Source: Jeongeupia sp. HS-3
Lineage (GTDB): Bacteria > Pseudomonadota > Gammaproteobacteria > Burkholderiales > Chitinibacteraceae
Assembly: GCF_015140455.1 (NCBI RefSeq)
Contig: NZ_AP024094.1
Location: 1,860,001-1,924,000 of the forward strand
Direction of reading: 5' to 3'
DNA: 64,000 bases
In this document: one piece after another, positions 16,687 to 25,700 of the stretch
Layout of the letters: every line of letters starts with the position of its first letter
How positions within the stretch are numbered: position 1 is the stretch's first letter
Notes under the pieces: generated by a model
The model's input: only the letters and a program-made list of their open reading frames with translations
Told to the model about the DNA's origin: nothing
Database searches by the model: none
Made by a program: the position numbers and the translations under genes

Positions 16687-18044
16687 TCGCGCAGCAGCCG
16701 CGCGATCAGCGCGCCGTCGAAACGCGAATCCAGCGGCATGCTCACCTGCACACCATTGCCGGCGGCCGCGCTAACCGGCTCGCCCGTCTTGCCGCGCAGT
16801 TCGGCCAGCGTGATCAGCGCGTTGCCCGACGGGTGAATGATTTCCAGCTCGTCGCCGACTTCAAAGCGGTTCTTCACCTCGATCTCCGCCCAGCCATCGG
16901 CCACCGATTTCACTTCACCGACGAACTGGCTGCGCTTGGCCTTCGAGTGGCCGTCGAGATAGTTCTGCGCTTCGTGGGTGTAGTGGCGCTGGTAAAAGCC
17001 GTCGGTATAACCGCGGTTGGCGAGGCCGTCTAGATCGGCGAGCAGGGCCGGATCGAACGGGCGGCCGGCCACGGCGTCGTCGATGGCCCGGCGGTAGACC
17101 TGCGCGGTGCGCGCGACGTAATACAGCGATTTGGTCCGCCCCTCGACCTTGAGCGAATCGATGCCGATTTTCGCCAGCCGTTCGACGTGCTGTACCGCGC
17201 GCAGATCCTTGCTGTTCATGATGTAGGTGCCGTGCTCGTCCTCGATGATCGGCATCATCTCGCCGGGCCGACTTGCCTCTTCGATCAGATAGGTCTTGTC
17301 TGCGAACGGATGGCGCTCGGCCCCGCCGCAGGCCGCGAATGACTGCTCGGCCTCGCCAAGTGCGCGATTGAAATCGAAATCGATTTTCGCCGGCTGCACG
17401 TCACCCGCATCGTCGGTGCGGGTATCGCTGAGCGTGTAGTCCCAGCGGCAGGCGTTGGTACAGGTGCCCTGATTCGGATCGCGATGGTTGAAGTAGCCCG
17501 ACAGCAGGCAGCGCCCCGAATAGGCAATGCACAGCGCGCCGTGGATGAAGACTTCCAGCTCCATGTCCGGGCAAAGCTGGCGGATTTCCTCTACCTCGTC
17601 GAGGCTCAGCTCGCGCGACAGGATCACCCGCTCCAGCCCTAGCGACTGCCAGAACTTCACCCCGGCGTAGTTGACGGTATTGGCCTGCACCGACAGATGG
17701 ATCACCTGCTCCGGCCAGCGTTCGCGCACCATCATGATCAGGCCGGGATCGGCCATGATCAGCGCATCGGGCTTCATCGCGATCACCGGCGCCATATCGG
17801 CCAGATAGGTTTTCACCTTGCCGTTATGCGGCAGGATGTTGCTGGCGACGAACAGCTTCTTGCCGCGTGCATGCGCTTCCGCTATCCCCTGCTGCAACTG
17901 CTCGAGCTTGAAATCGTTGTTGCGCGCCCGCAGGCTGTAGCGCGGCTGGCCGGCATAAACGGCGTCGGCACCGAAATCGTAAGCGGCACGCATTTTTTCC
18001 AGCGTACCGGCGGGCAGGAGCAATTCGGGGGCTTTGAGCGGCAT
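16683..18044 (-). CDS. trhP: tRNA 5-hydroxyuridine synthesis protein, U32 peptidase family (YegQ-like)
   Basis: The 453-residue protein matches the U32 family member YegQ/TrhP, which makes 5-hydroxyuridine at tRNA position 34 using prephenate-derived chemistry. Motifs: PELLLPAGTLEKMRAAYDFG at the start, VYAGQPRYSLRARNN, HGALCIAYSGRCLLSGY, RDPNQGTCTNACRW with cluster cysteines, EDEHGTYIMNSKDL and KVEGRTKSLYYVARTAQVYR. Length equals that of E. coli YegQ. The 3' ends of this gene and the MocR gene overlap by 4 bp. RlhA is the paralogue to exclude, but it is longer. Confidence 0.9.
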   Translation of the reverse strand: MPLKAPELLLPAGTLEKMRAAYDFGADAVYAGQPRYSLRARNNDFKLEQLQQGIAEAHARGKKLFVASNILPHNGKVKTYLADMAPVIAMKPDALIMADPGLIMMVRERWPEQVIHLSVQANTVNYAGVKFWQSLGLERVILSRELSLDEVEEIRQLCPDMELEVFIHGALCIAYSGRCLLSGYFNHRDPNQGTCTNACRWDYTLSDTRTDDAGDVQPAKIDFDFNRALGEAEQSFAACGGAERHPFADKTYLIEEASRPGEMMPIIEDEHGTYIMNSKDLRAVQHVERLAKIGIDSLKVEGRTKSLYYVARTAQVYRRAIDDAVAGRPFDPALLADLDGLANRGYTDGFYQRHYTHEAQNYLDGHSKAKRSQFVGEVKSVADGWAEIEVKNRFEVGDELEIIHPSGNALITLAELRGKTGEPVSAAAGNGVQVSMPLDSRFDGALIARLLRD

Positions 18045-18993
18045 GACTAACCTCGGCGGGCACCGAGGTGCAAGCTCGGGGCAAAAGACAAACCCCGCGC
18101 AAGCAGGGCGAAAACGGGAGCGTCATTGTAACGCAGCCGCCGTTCCGCCCAATATTTAGGCAGTGCGAAAAAGTGCATTGCAAACAGCGCCTTGCTGCGC
18201 TTATTCACAGCCCGCACACAAGCTTGTGAGGCGAATACGTGGATGAACAAGACCGATATCGGCCCGGGCAGGCCATTTGCGCCCCAGCGTTCGAGCATGC
18301 CATCTGGAGGAAAGCGGCTGCCCAAATTTTACGCAATCGGAAAAATGGCTTTAAAAACAGCATGCTGCTTTGCTTATCCACAGCCGGCCCACATTGTTGT
18401 TGCGGCCAAACGGTGGATTGGCGCTTGGCCCCGAGCGGAAGGAATCAACGAACCCGATCGGCGCCATACCGTCGCATGCCGGATCAGCATGCTGCCCATG
18501 AAATGATCGCCGGATAAAAACGCCTTGGAAACAAGGCGCTGAAAGACCTATCCACAGCCCGCTCACAGCCTTATGGCCACAATCCGTGGATGAATGGCGA
18601 GTAGCGCCGACTTGCGCCCCCCGGTGCGACCCGGAAAATTCGCATGGTCACAAATGTCATCGGGAACAATGACTTGCCGTCCTTATCCACAGCCTGCCCA
18701 CAGCTTAGCCTCCCATTTTCGGCGACCAATTCACCACTGCAGTGCCAGTGCCTCAAGAGCGGCACATGATGCGGGAGTTGCATAAAAATCAGGCACTCCG
18801 AAAAAGTGCAGGTCTATCAGCGGCTTGGCGCCGCTATCCACAGGGATTCAACACCCTTGCACCAGCAAATGGTGAGTAAGCGCTGCAAATCGGTCAGCAA
18901 TCGCGCTGCCGGTATTTCCACTTTTTAAACAAGCGCTTAATCCGCTTATCCACATGCTACGCACACCGTTGCCCAAGATAAGCGTGGATAAAC
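18045..18993. repeat. Non-coding array of six DnaA-box modules (datA-like candidate)
   Basis: No ORF here looks real. Six forward DnaA-type boxes occur: TTATTCACA 18201-18209, TTATCCACA 18374-18382, CTATCCACA 18548-18556, TTATCCACA 18683-18691, CTATCCACA 18834-18842 and TTATCCACA 18946-18954. Four are followed by GCC-N-GC-N-CACA. Five have an inverted, more diverged box 37-38 bp further on (starts 18238, 18412, 18585, 18871, 18983; the last is CGTGGATAA). CGAAAAAGTGCA lies exactly 23 bp before two boxes (18166-18177 and 18799-18810), and looser versions precede others. The modules are diverged tandem copies 112-174 bp apart. Flanks are the trhP start and the end of the nar operon. Confidence 0.8.
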
Positions 18994-19719
18994 CTATCGA
19001 AGCAAGGGCGAGTCGGCCTGCTCGAGTTCGACCCCGCTCAATTGCGCTTCGCCTGCGAGCAGTTGTACGTACTGCGACAACGCCCGTTTGAGTGCCGCCG
19101 CATGCAGTTGCCGCGAGACCTGCAGTTTCACCTGCTCGAACGACAGCTGCTTGCCCGGCTCGCGCGCGTCAACCGCAACAACATGAAAACCGTAGCGGGT
19201 GCGAACCAGCTGCGGCAGCACGCCGATGCTCTGGCCGCCGAACACTGCCTGCTCGAACTCGGGTGCCGTATCGCCCCGGCTCAGCAAGCCCAGCGAGCCG
19301 CCCGCTTCGCTGCTGGGGCAATTCGACCAGCGCCTGGCACAGTCGCTCATCAGCGCCGGCTGCGACAGCACCTCCTGCAAGACCTCCTGCGCCTTGTTCA
19401 GCAAGGCCGCAACCGGCACCGCCGGGCTCATCCTGAACAGGATATGCCGGACGCCGACACGCTCGCCCAGCACGTAGTCGGCTGCGTGCGCGTCGTAAAA
19501 ACGCCGGCATGCCGCTTCGTCGGCCTCCGGCACCTGCACGTCCCGCTCCAGCAAGGCTTCAACCGCCAGCTCGACTGCCTCCGGATCGGCCGTGGCATCC
19601 AGCAATCCCAGCCCGACGGCCCGTTGCCGCAACAGCTCGTACACCGCGGCACTCTCGACATTGGCCATACCGTCGCTAGCAAGCACCTGTCCATTGACGC
19701 TGGCGGTTTCACTCATCAT
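18994..19719 (-). CDS. Parvulin-type peptidyl-prolyl isomerase of the nar operon
   Basis: A 241-residue PpiC/NifM-like protein, probably cytoplasmic (no signal peptide). The N-terminal helical part is about 85 residues. The parvulin domain (about 90-205) has VRHILFR, a GGSLGLLSRGDTAPEFEQAVF segment and RYGFHVVAVDAREPG. Its ATG overlaps the narI stop (ATGA), so it is the last gene of narGHJI. A PpiC gene ends the nar operon in several pseudomonads and betaproteobacteria, suggesting a folding role for nitrate reductase; this role is inferred. Confidence 0.85.
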   Translation of the reverse strand: MMSETASVNGQVLASDGMANVESAAVYELLRQRAVGLGLLDATADPEAVELAVEALLERDVQVPEADEAACRRFYDAHAADYVLGERVGVRHILFRMSPAVPVAALLNKAQEVLQEVLSQPALMSDCARRWSNCPSSEAGGSLGLLSRGDTAPEFEQAVFGGQSIGVLPQLVRTRYGFHVVAVDAREPGKQLSFEQVKLQVSRQLHAAALKRALSQYVQLLAGEAQLSGVELEQADSPLLR

Positions 19720-20444
19720 TTCAACCCCTGCACGCCACGCGCCTGCGATGTACGCCGCGTTCGCATCAATTGATAGGGACGGAACAGGTAGAACACCGAC
19801 GCCAGCCCGCTCCAGATATGCACCAGCCGGGTGAACGGAAACACCAGAAAAATCGTCAGCCCCAGAAAGATGTGCAATTTGTAGACCCAGGGAATCGCGA
19901 TCAGCAAATCGGCATTATTGGGTCGGAAAATCACAATGCCCTGCACGTAATGGATCAGCGCCTGAAAGCTGTAACCCTCGACCTTGACCGATGAGAAATA
20001 GACCGTCGCCAGCCCCAGAGCCAGCTGCACCCATAGAATGGCGACAATCAATAAATCCCAAGGCCGGCTGTTCGAGCGCAAGCGCGGGTCGCTCAGGCGC
20101 CGGTGGATCAGCATCGACAAGCCGATGATCGCGGCCACGCCGGCCACACCACCGCCGAGCATCGCCATCTGTTCGTGCGCCTGTTCGCTCATCAGTGCCA
20201 GCACAATGGGTTCGGGCATCAGGAAACCGACCAGATGGCCGGCAAACACCACGAGTACGCCGAAATGGAACAGATTCGATCCCCAGCGCAACTGCTTGCG
20301 CCGCAATAATTGCGACGAATCCGCGCGCCAGCTGTACTGCTCCCGATCGAATCGCAGCAGGCTACCGACAAAAAAAACCGTCAAGGCAATGTACGGGTAG
20401 AACCCAAATAGAAACTGGTGCAGATAAGTCCCGGCATCCATCAC
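19716..20444 (-). CDS. narI: Respiratory nitrate reductase gamma subunit (cytochrome b)
   Basis: Membrane anchor that takes electrons from quinol and passes them through two b hemes to NarH. The 242-residue protein has five hydrophobic segments and conserved histidines near HFGVLVVFAGHLVGF and FPFTRLVHIWSGL. YLHQFLFGFYPYIALTVFF starts the protein. It begins 45 bp after the narJ stop and overlaps the parvulin start by 4 bp. Confidence 0.95.
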   Translation of the reverse strand: MMDAGTYLHQFLFGFYPYIALTVFFVGSLLRFDREQYSWRADSSQLLRRKQLRWGSNLFHFGVLVVFAGHLVGFLMPEPIVLALMSEQAHEQMAMLGGGVAGVAAIIGLSMLIHRRLSDPRLRSNSRPWDLLIVAILWVQLALGLATVYFSSVKVEGYSFQALIHYVQGIVIFRPNNADLLIAIPWVYKLHIFLGLTIFLVFPFTRLVHIWSGLASVFYLFRPYQLMRTRRTSQARGVQGLK

Positions 20445-20489
20445 ACGACTCCTTTCCCCTGCGCGAATTCGGGGCGATGAAACAGGCCG

Positions 20490-21191
20490 TCAACGCCCCG
20501 GCCGGGGCATGAAACGGATGGTCGATGTCGCCGGCAATTCGTCCGGTTTGTCGAACGCGGGCGTATCCATCCAGTCGTCATCAATATCGGTCAATGGCTC
20601 TGGCGTAGGTGCGCGCGACCAATCGAGGCCTTGCTGCCCGCCAAAAACGAGCACCGCATCCAACACCGCCGCATAGCGGCTCCCCCGCCCGGCCAGCGTT
20701 TCGCCGACCTTGCGCACAAGGTGAGCACAATCGGCCAGCACCGCTCGGACTTCCTCAAGCGGGCGGCAACCAAGAAACTCCAGCAGCGCCGGCAGGTAAT
20801 CGGGAAGTTCGCCGGGCTTGAGCATGAAGCCGGCACGGTGGTACATCTCGCCCAATTGCACCATCGCGGCGCCACGATCACGCCCTTCACCATGCAAATG
20901 TTCGAAAAGATGCAGCGAGGTCGAACGGCCGCGATCAAAGAGACCGACATAGGCTTCCTCGATGTCGAAAGCATCGCCACGGCTCAGACTCTCGACCAGC
21001 TCGGTGAGGCGTTCGCGATCGATACCCCGCAAGCCTTGATTCGTGGCCAGCTCGGCCGCAACATCCGGCAGCGCCGACCGCAGCCGCTGATCCGGATACT
21101 GCAGCAGCACGCCCAGTACCCGCAGCAGCACGGTTGCCGATCGCTTGCCCACGGCGTCTTGCCGAGACAGTCCCAAGCCGATGGCAGCCAT
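20490..21191 (-). CDS. narJ: Nitrate reductase molybdenum cofactor assembly chaperone
   Basis: Cytoplasmic chaperone (233 residues) that holds NarGH until the cofactor is inserted and NarI is joined. Typical segments are LRVLGVLLQYPDQRL, YVGLFDRGRSTSLHLFEHLHGEGRDRGAAM and PDYLPALLEFLG. An acidic, disordered tail follows. It starts one base after the narH stop. Confidence 0.95.
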   Translation of the reverse strand: MAAIGLGLSRQDAVGKRSATVLLRVLGVLLQYPDQRLRSALPDVAAELATNQGLRGIDRERLTELVESLSRGDAFDIEEAYVGLFDRGRSTSLHLFEHLHGEGRDRGAAMVQLGEMYHRAGFMLKPGELPDYLPALLEFLGCRPLEEVRAVLADCAHLVRKVGETLAGRGSRYAAVLDAVLVFGGQQGLDWSRAPTPEPLTDIDDDWMDTPAFDKPDELPATSTIRFMPRPGR

Positions 21192-21192
21192 A

Positions 21193-22752
21193 TCAGTAAT
21201 CCACCTTGTTTTCGTTACCGCGCCCGCCCATGGTCTTCAGCGGAATCACCTTCTTGCCGGTCATCTTGCCGCCAAAAAGACTGGGCTCTGAGCTGCCGTC
21301 GGAGCAGCCATTGCCAAACGAGAAGCCGCACTCGCCGCGCAACTGGTAGGTGTTCTCGGCATACTCGCGATGCGTGGTCGGGATTACGTAACGATCTTCG
21401 TAATCGGCAATCGACAGATAGCGGTGCATGTCCTCGACCTCGCGAAGCGTCAGCCCCGCCTCGGCGAGCAATGCGGGATTGTCGCGGCGCTCCAGCTGGC
21501 GCTCTCGGTAAAACGCCCGCATCGCCAGCATTTTCTTCAGCGCCTTGACCACCGGTTTCTCGTCACCAGCAGTCAACAGATTGGCCAAGTAGCGCACCGG
21601 GATACGCAGGCTCTCGACATCGGGAAGATGCCCCTGCACGCCGATCTCGCCGGCATTGGCCCGGGCCTGAATCGGCGAGAGCGGCGGTACATACCAGACC
21701 ATCGGCAAGGTGCGGTATTCCGGATGCAGGGGGAAGGCGATCTTCCACTCCATCGCCATCTTGTACGCCGGCGACTTGATCGCGGCTTCCAGCCACAGAT
21801 CAGGAATGCCGTCCTTGCGTGCCTGCTCCTGCACGGCAGGGGAATGCGGGTCGAGAAAGATCGAGAGCTGCGCTTCGTACAGGTCCTGTGGATTCGGCAC
21901 CGAGGCCGCTTCCTCGATCCGGTCGGCGTCGTACAACATCACCCCCAGATAGCGGATCCGGCCCACACAGGTTTCAGAACATACCGTCGGCTGCCCGGCT
22001 TCGATGCGCGGATAACAGAAGATGCATTTCTCGGCCTTGCCCGACGACCAGTTGTAATAGATTTTCTTGTACGGGCAGCCCGACACGCACATGCGCCAGC
22101 CACGGCATTTGTCCTGATCGATCAGCACAATGCCGTCTTCCTCGCGCTTGTAGATCGATCCGGACGGACAGGACGCGACACAAGCCGGGTTAAGACAGTG
22201 TTCGCACAGCCGCGGCAGATACATCATGAAGGTGTTTTCGAACTCGCCGTATATCTCTTTCTGCACGTTCTCGAAGTTGTAATCCTTGCTGCGCTTGGCG
22301 AACTCGCCACCCAGGATTTCCTCCCAGTTCGGCCCCCATTCGATTTTTTCCATGCGCTCGCCGCTGATCACCGAAATTGGCCGTGCCACCGGTGGCGTCG
22401 GCATCTCGGGCGCGGTCTGCAAGAATTCGTAATCAAACGTGAATGGCTCGTAGTAATCGTCGATCTCGGGCAGGTTCGGGTTGGCGAACAGGTTGAGCAG
22501 CACTTGCAAGCGACCGCCCTGCTTGAGCTTCAGCTTGCCGTTGCGCTTTAGATCCCAGCCGCCTTTCCACTTGTCCTGGTTTTCCCACTCCTTCGGATAA
22601 CCAATGCCGGGCTTGGTCTCGACGTTGTTGAACCACGCGTACTCCATCCCGAGACGGCTGGTCCAGACGTTCTTGCAGGTCACCGAACAGGTGTGGCAAC
22701 CAATGCACTTGTCCAGATTCAGCACCATCGCAATCTGCGCACGGATCTTCAT
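21193..22752 (-). CDS. narH: Respiratory nitrate reductase beta subunit
   Basis: The 519-residue iron-sulfur subunit carries electrons from NarI to NarG through three 4Fe-4S and one 3Fe-4S cluster. Cysteine motifs are visible: KCIGCHTCSVTCKN near the start, CEHCLNPACVASCPSG, DKCRGWRMCVSGCPY with Trp in the 3Fe-4S motif, and EKCIFCYPRIEAGQPTVCSE. Length and order match the family. It lies 2 bp downstream of narG. Confidence 0.97.
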   Translation of the reverse strand: MKIRAQIAMVLNLDKCIGCHTCSVTCKNVWTSRLGMEYAWFNNVETKPGIGYPKEWENQDKWKGGWDLKRNGKLKLKQGGRLQVLLNLFANPNLPEIDDYYEPFTFDYEFLQTAPEMPTPPVARPISVISGERMEKIEWGPNWEEILGGEFAKRSKDYNFENVQKEIYGEFENTFMMYLPRLCEHCLNPACVASCPSGSIYKREEDGIVLIDQDKCRGWRMCVSGCPYKKIYYNWSSGKAEKCIFCYPRIEAGQPTVCSETCVGRIRYLGVMLYDADRIEEAASVPNPQDLYEAQLSIFLDPHSPAVQEQARKDGIPDLWLEAAIKSPAYKMAMEWKIAFPLHPEYRTLPMVWYVPPLSPIQARANAGEIGVQGHLPDVESLRIPVRYLANLLTAGDEKPVVKALKKMLAMRAFYRERQLERRDNPALLAEAGLTLREVEDMHRYLSIADYEDRYVIPTTHREYAENTYQLRGECGFSFGNGCSDGSSEPSLFGGKMTGKKVIPLKTMGGRGNENKVDY

Positions 22753-22754
22753 GG

Positions 22755-25700
22755 TCAGCCCTCGCTCTCGGTACCGGCCGGCGTATCCATCCAGTCGACC
22801 TTGGCCATCTTGCGTACGATCACGAACTCATCGCGATTGCTGCCGACGGTGCCGTAGTAATTGAAGCCGTAAGAAAGTTGCGCATAGCCGCCGATCATAT
22901 GTGTCGGCTTGAGTACCGTTTTGGTCACCGAATTGTGGATCCCGCCGCGGTGGCCGGTAATCTCGGAACCGGGGACGTTCACGATTTTTTCCTGCGCGTG
23001 ATACATCATGCACATGCCCGGCTTGACCCGCTGACTGACCACCGCGCGTGCGGCAATCGCCCCGTTGACGTTGAAGAGTTCAATCCAGTCGTTGTCGACG
23101 ATTCCGGCCAGTTTGGCATCATCTTCGGATAGCCAGACGATAGGCCCGCCCCGCGACAGGGTCAGCATGATCAGATTGTCGGTATAGGTGGAATGAATGC
23201 CCCATTTCTGGTGCGGGGTGATGAAGTTGAGCGAAATCTCCGGGTTTCCGTTTGGCGCTTTTCCCGCCAGCGGCGCGACGGTTTTGGTATCGACCGGCGG
23301 GCGGTAACAAGCAAACCCTTCGCCAAAATCGCGCATCCACGCATGGTCCTGATAAAACTGCTGCCGCCCGGTCAGCGTGCGCCATGGAATCAGCTCGTTC
23401 ACATTGGTGTAGCCGGCGGTATAGCTGACGTGTTCGCTTTCAATGCCGGACCAGGTCGGGCTGGAAATAATCTTTCGCGGCTGCGCCTGGATATCCCGAT
23501 AGCGGATTTTCTCGTCCTCGCGCACATCGGCCAGGTGCGCGTGTGAACGCCCGGTGAACTTGGACAAGGCATCCCACGCCTTCACCGCGACCTCGCCGTT
23601 GGTTTCCGGTGCCAGCGACAGAATGACTTCGGTCGCATCGATGTCGGTTTCGATTTTCGGCAGCCCCTTGGTTGGGCCCTCGTCGGTCACCACATCATTG
23701 AGCTTGGCCAGCCCGTCGACCTCGTGCTCGGTATTCCAGCCTATACCCTTACCGCCATTGCCCAGTTTTTTCAGCAATGGGCCGAGCGCGGTAAAGCGCT
23801 TATATGTATTCGGATAATCGCGCTCGACGACGACGATATTGGGGGCAGTCTTTCCCGGGATCAGCTCGCATTCACCTTTTTTCCAATCCTTGGGTTCAAA
23901 CGGTTGCGCCAATTCTCCGGCGGTATCGTGCAAGAGCGGAACCAGGACCACATCCTGTTCAACATCAAGATGACCAACCACCAATTCAGAAAACTTCTTG
24001 GCAATCGCCTTGTAGATTTCCCAATCACTCTTGCTCTGCCAGATCGGATCGACCGCAGCGGAAAGCGGATGAATGAAAGGATGCATATCCGAGGTATTGA
24101 GATCGTTCTTTTCGTACCACGTCGCCGTCGGTAACACGACATCGGCGTACAGACAGGTCGTGCTCATCCGGAAATCCAGCACCGTAATCAGATCCAGCTT
24201 TCCTTCAGGCGCCTTGTCGTGCCAGACCACCTCCTGGGGTTTTTCACCACCGGTCACGCTCAGGTCGTCACCGAGCAAACCGTTCTGTGCACCACAGAAG
24301 TATTTCAGGAAATACTCGTGCCCCTTACCGCTCGAACCAAACAGATTCGAGCGCCACACAAACAGGTTGCGAGGGAAATTGACCGCTGCATCCGGGTCTT
24401 CGCATGACATCGTCAGCGAACCGTCCTTGAGCGACTTCACAACGTAGTCTTTGGCCTCCAGCCCCGCTGCCTTTGCGGCAGCGCTGATCCGTAACGGATT
24501 GGTCGCCAACTGCGGTGCAGACGGGAGCCAGCCCATCCGCTCGGCCCGTACATTGAAATCGATCAGGCTACCGCCGTAGCGGTTAGGGTCCGCCAGAGGG
24601 GAGAGAATTTCGGAGATACCGACTTTTTCATAACGCCATTGATTGGTATGGGCATAAAAAAACGACGTGCCGTTCATATGCCGTGGAGGACGCAGCCAGT
24701 CGAGCGCGAAGGCCAGCGCAGTCCAACCTGTTTGGGGCCTCAGTTTTTCCTGACCCACGTAATGCGCCCAACCGCCACCGGACACGCCGACGCAGCCGCA
24801 CAGCACCAACATATTGATCGCCGCGCGGTAGTTCATATCCTGGTGGTACCAGTGATTCATCGCCGCGCCGATGATCACCATCGACCGACCCTGCGTCTTT
24901 TCCGCTGTCTCGGCAAACTGACGGGCCACAGCGATTACCTGCGCAGCCGGTACGCCGGTAATCGACTCCTGCCATGTCGGCGTATAAGCGACATTATCGT
25001 CATAGGATGTGGCAACTTCGCCGCCCAGCCCTCGATCAACGCCGTAATGCGCGCACATCAGATCAAAGACGGTCGCTACCGGCGCATCACCATGGGCCAG
25101 CGCCAGTCGTTTGATGGGTACTTGCCGCGCCAGTATCTGACCACCCTGATCGTTGGCAGTGAAGTCGGCAGAGGCAGTGCCGCCGAAATACGGGAAGGCC
25201 ACCGAAACCGCATCGTCACGCCGATCGATCAGGCTCAGCGCCAACTTCAGCTCGACACCGGTCGCGCCATTTTTCTGCTCAAGGTTCCACTTGCCGAGAT
25301 CGCCTTCGACCTGCTGTCCCCAGCGGTAGCCGATTGCACCTTGCGGCGCAACGCAGGAGCCACCGGCTTCGTCAATGGCCACGACTTTCCATTCCGGATT
25401 GTTTGCCTGGCCAAGGTTATCGGCAAAATCCGATGCACGTACAAAGCGATCGGCAACAAACCGGTCACCGTCCTTTCGAAGCAAAACCAACATCGGTAGA
25501 TCGGTTAGCCGGCGGCAGTAGTCATCGAAATAGGCGGTTTGGCGATCGATAAAAAACTCTTTGAGGATCACATGCCCCATCGCCATCCCGAGTGCAGCAT
25601 CGGTACCTTGCTTAGGGTGCAGCCAGATATCCGAGAGCTTGGCGACTTCGGAATAATCCGGCGTGATCGCGACAACCTTGGTGCCGTTGTAACGTGCTTC

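Noticed and set aside
18045-18993. Main chromosomal origin (oriC) at the DnaA-box array
   Set aside because: No dnaA, dnaN, gyrB, rpmH or parAB gene is near, no strong AT-rich unwinding element was seen, and the nearby rRNA operon would face a fork leaving this site. It remains possible but less likely than a titration site.
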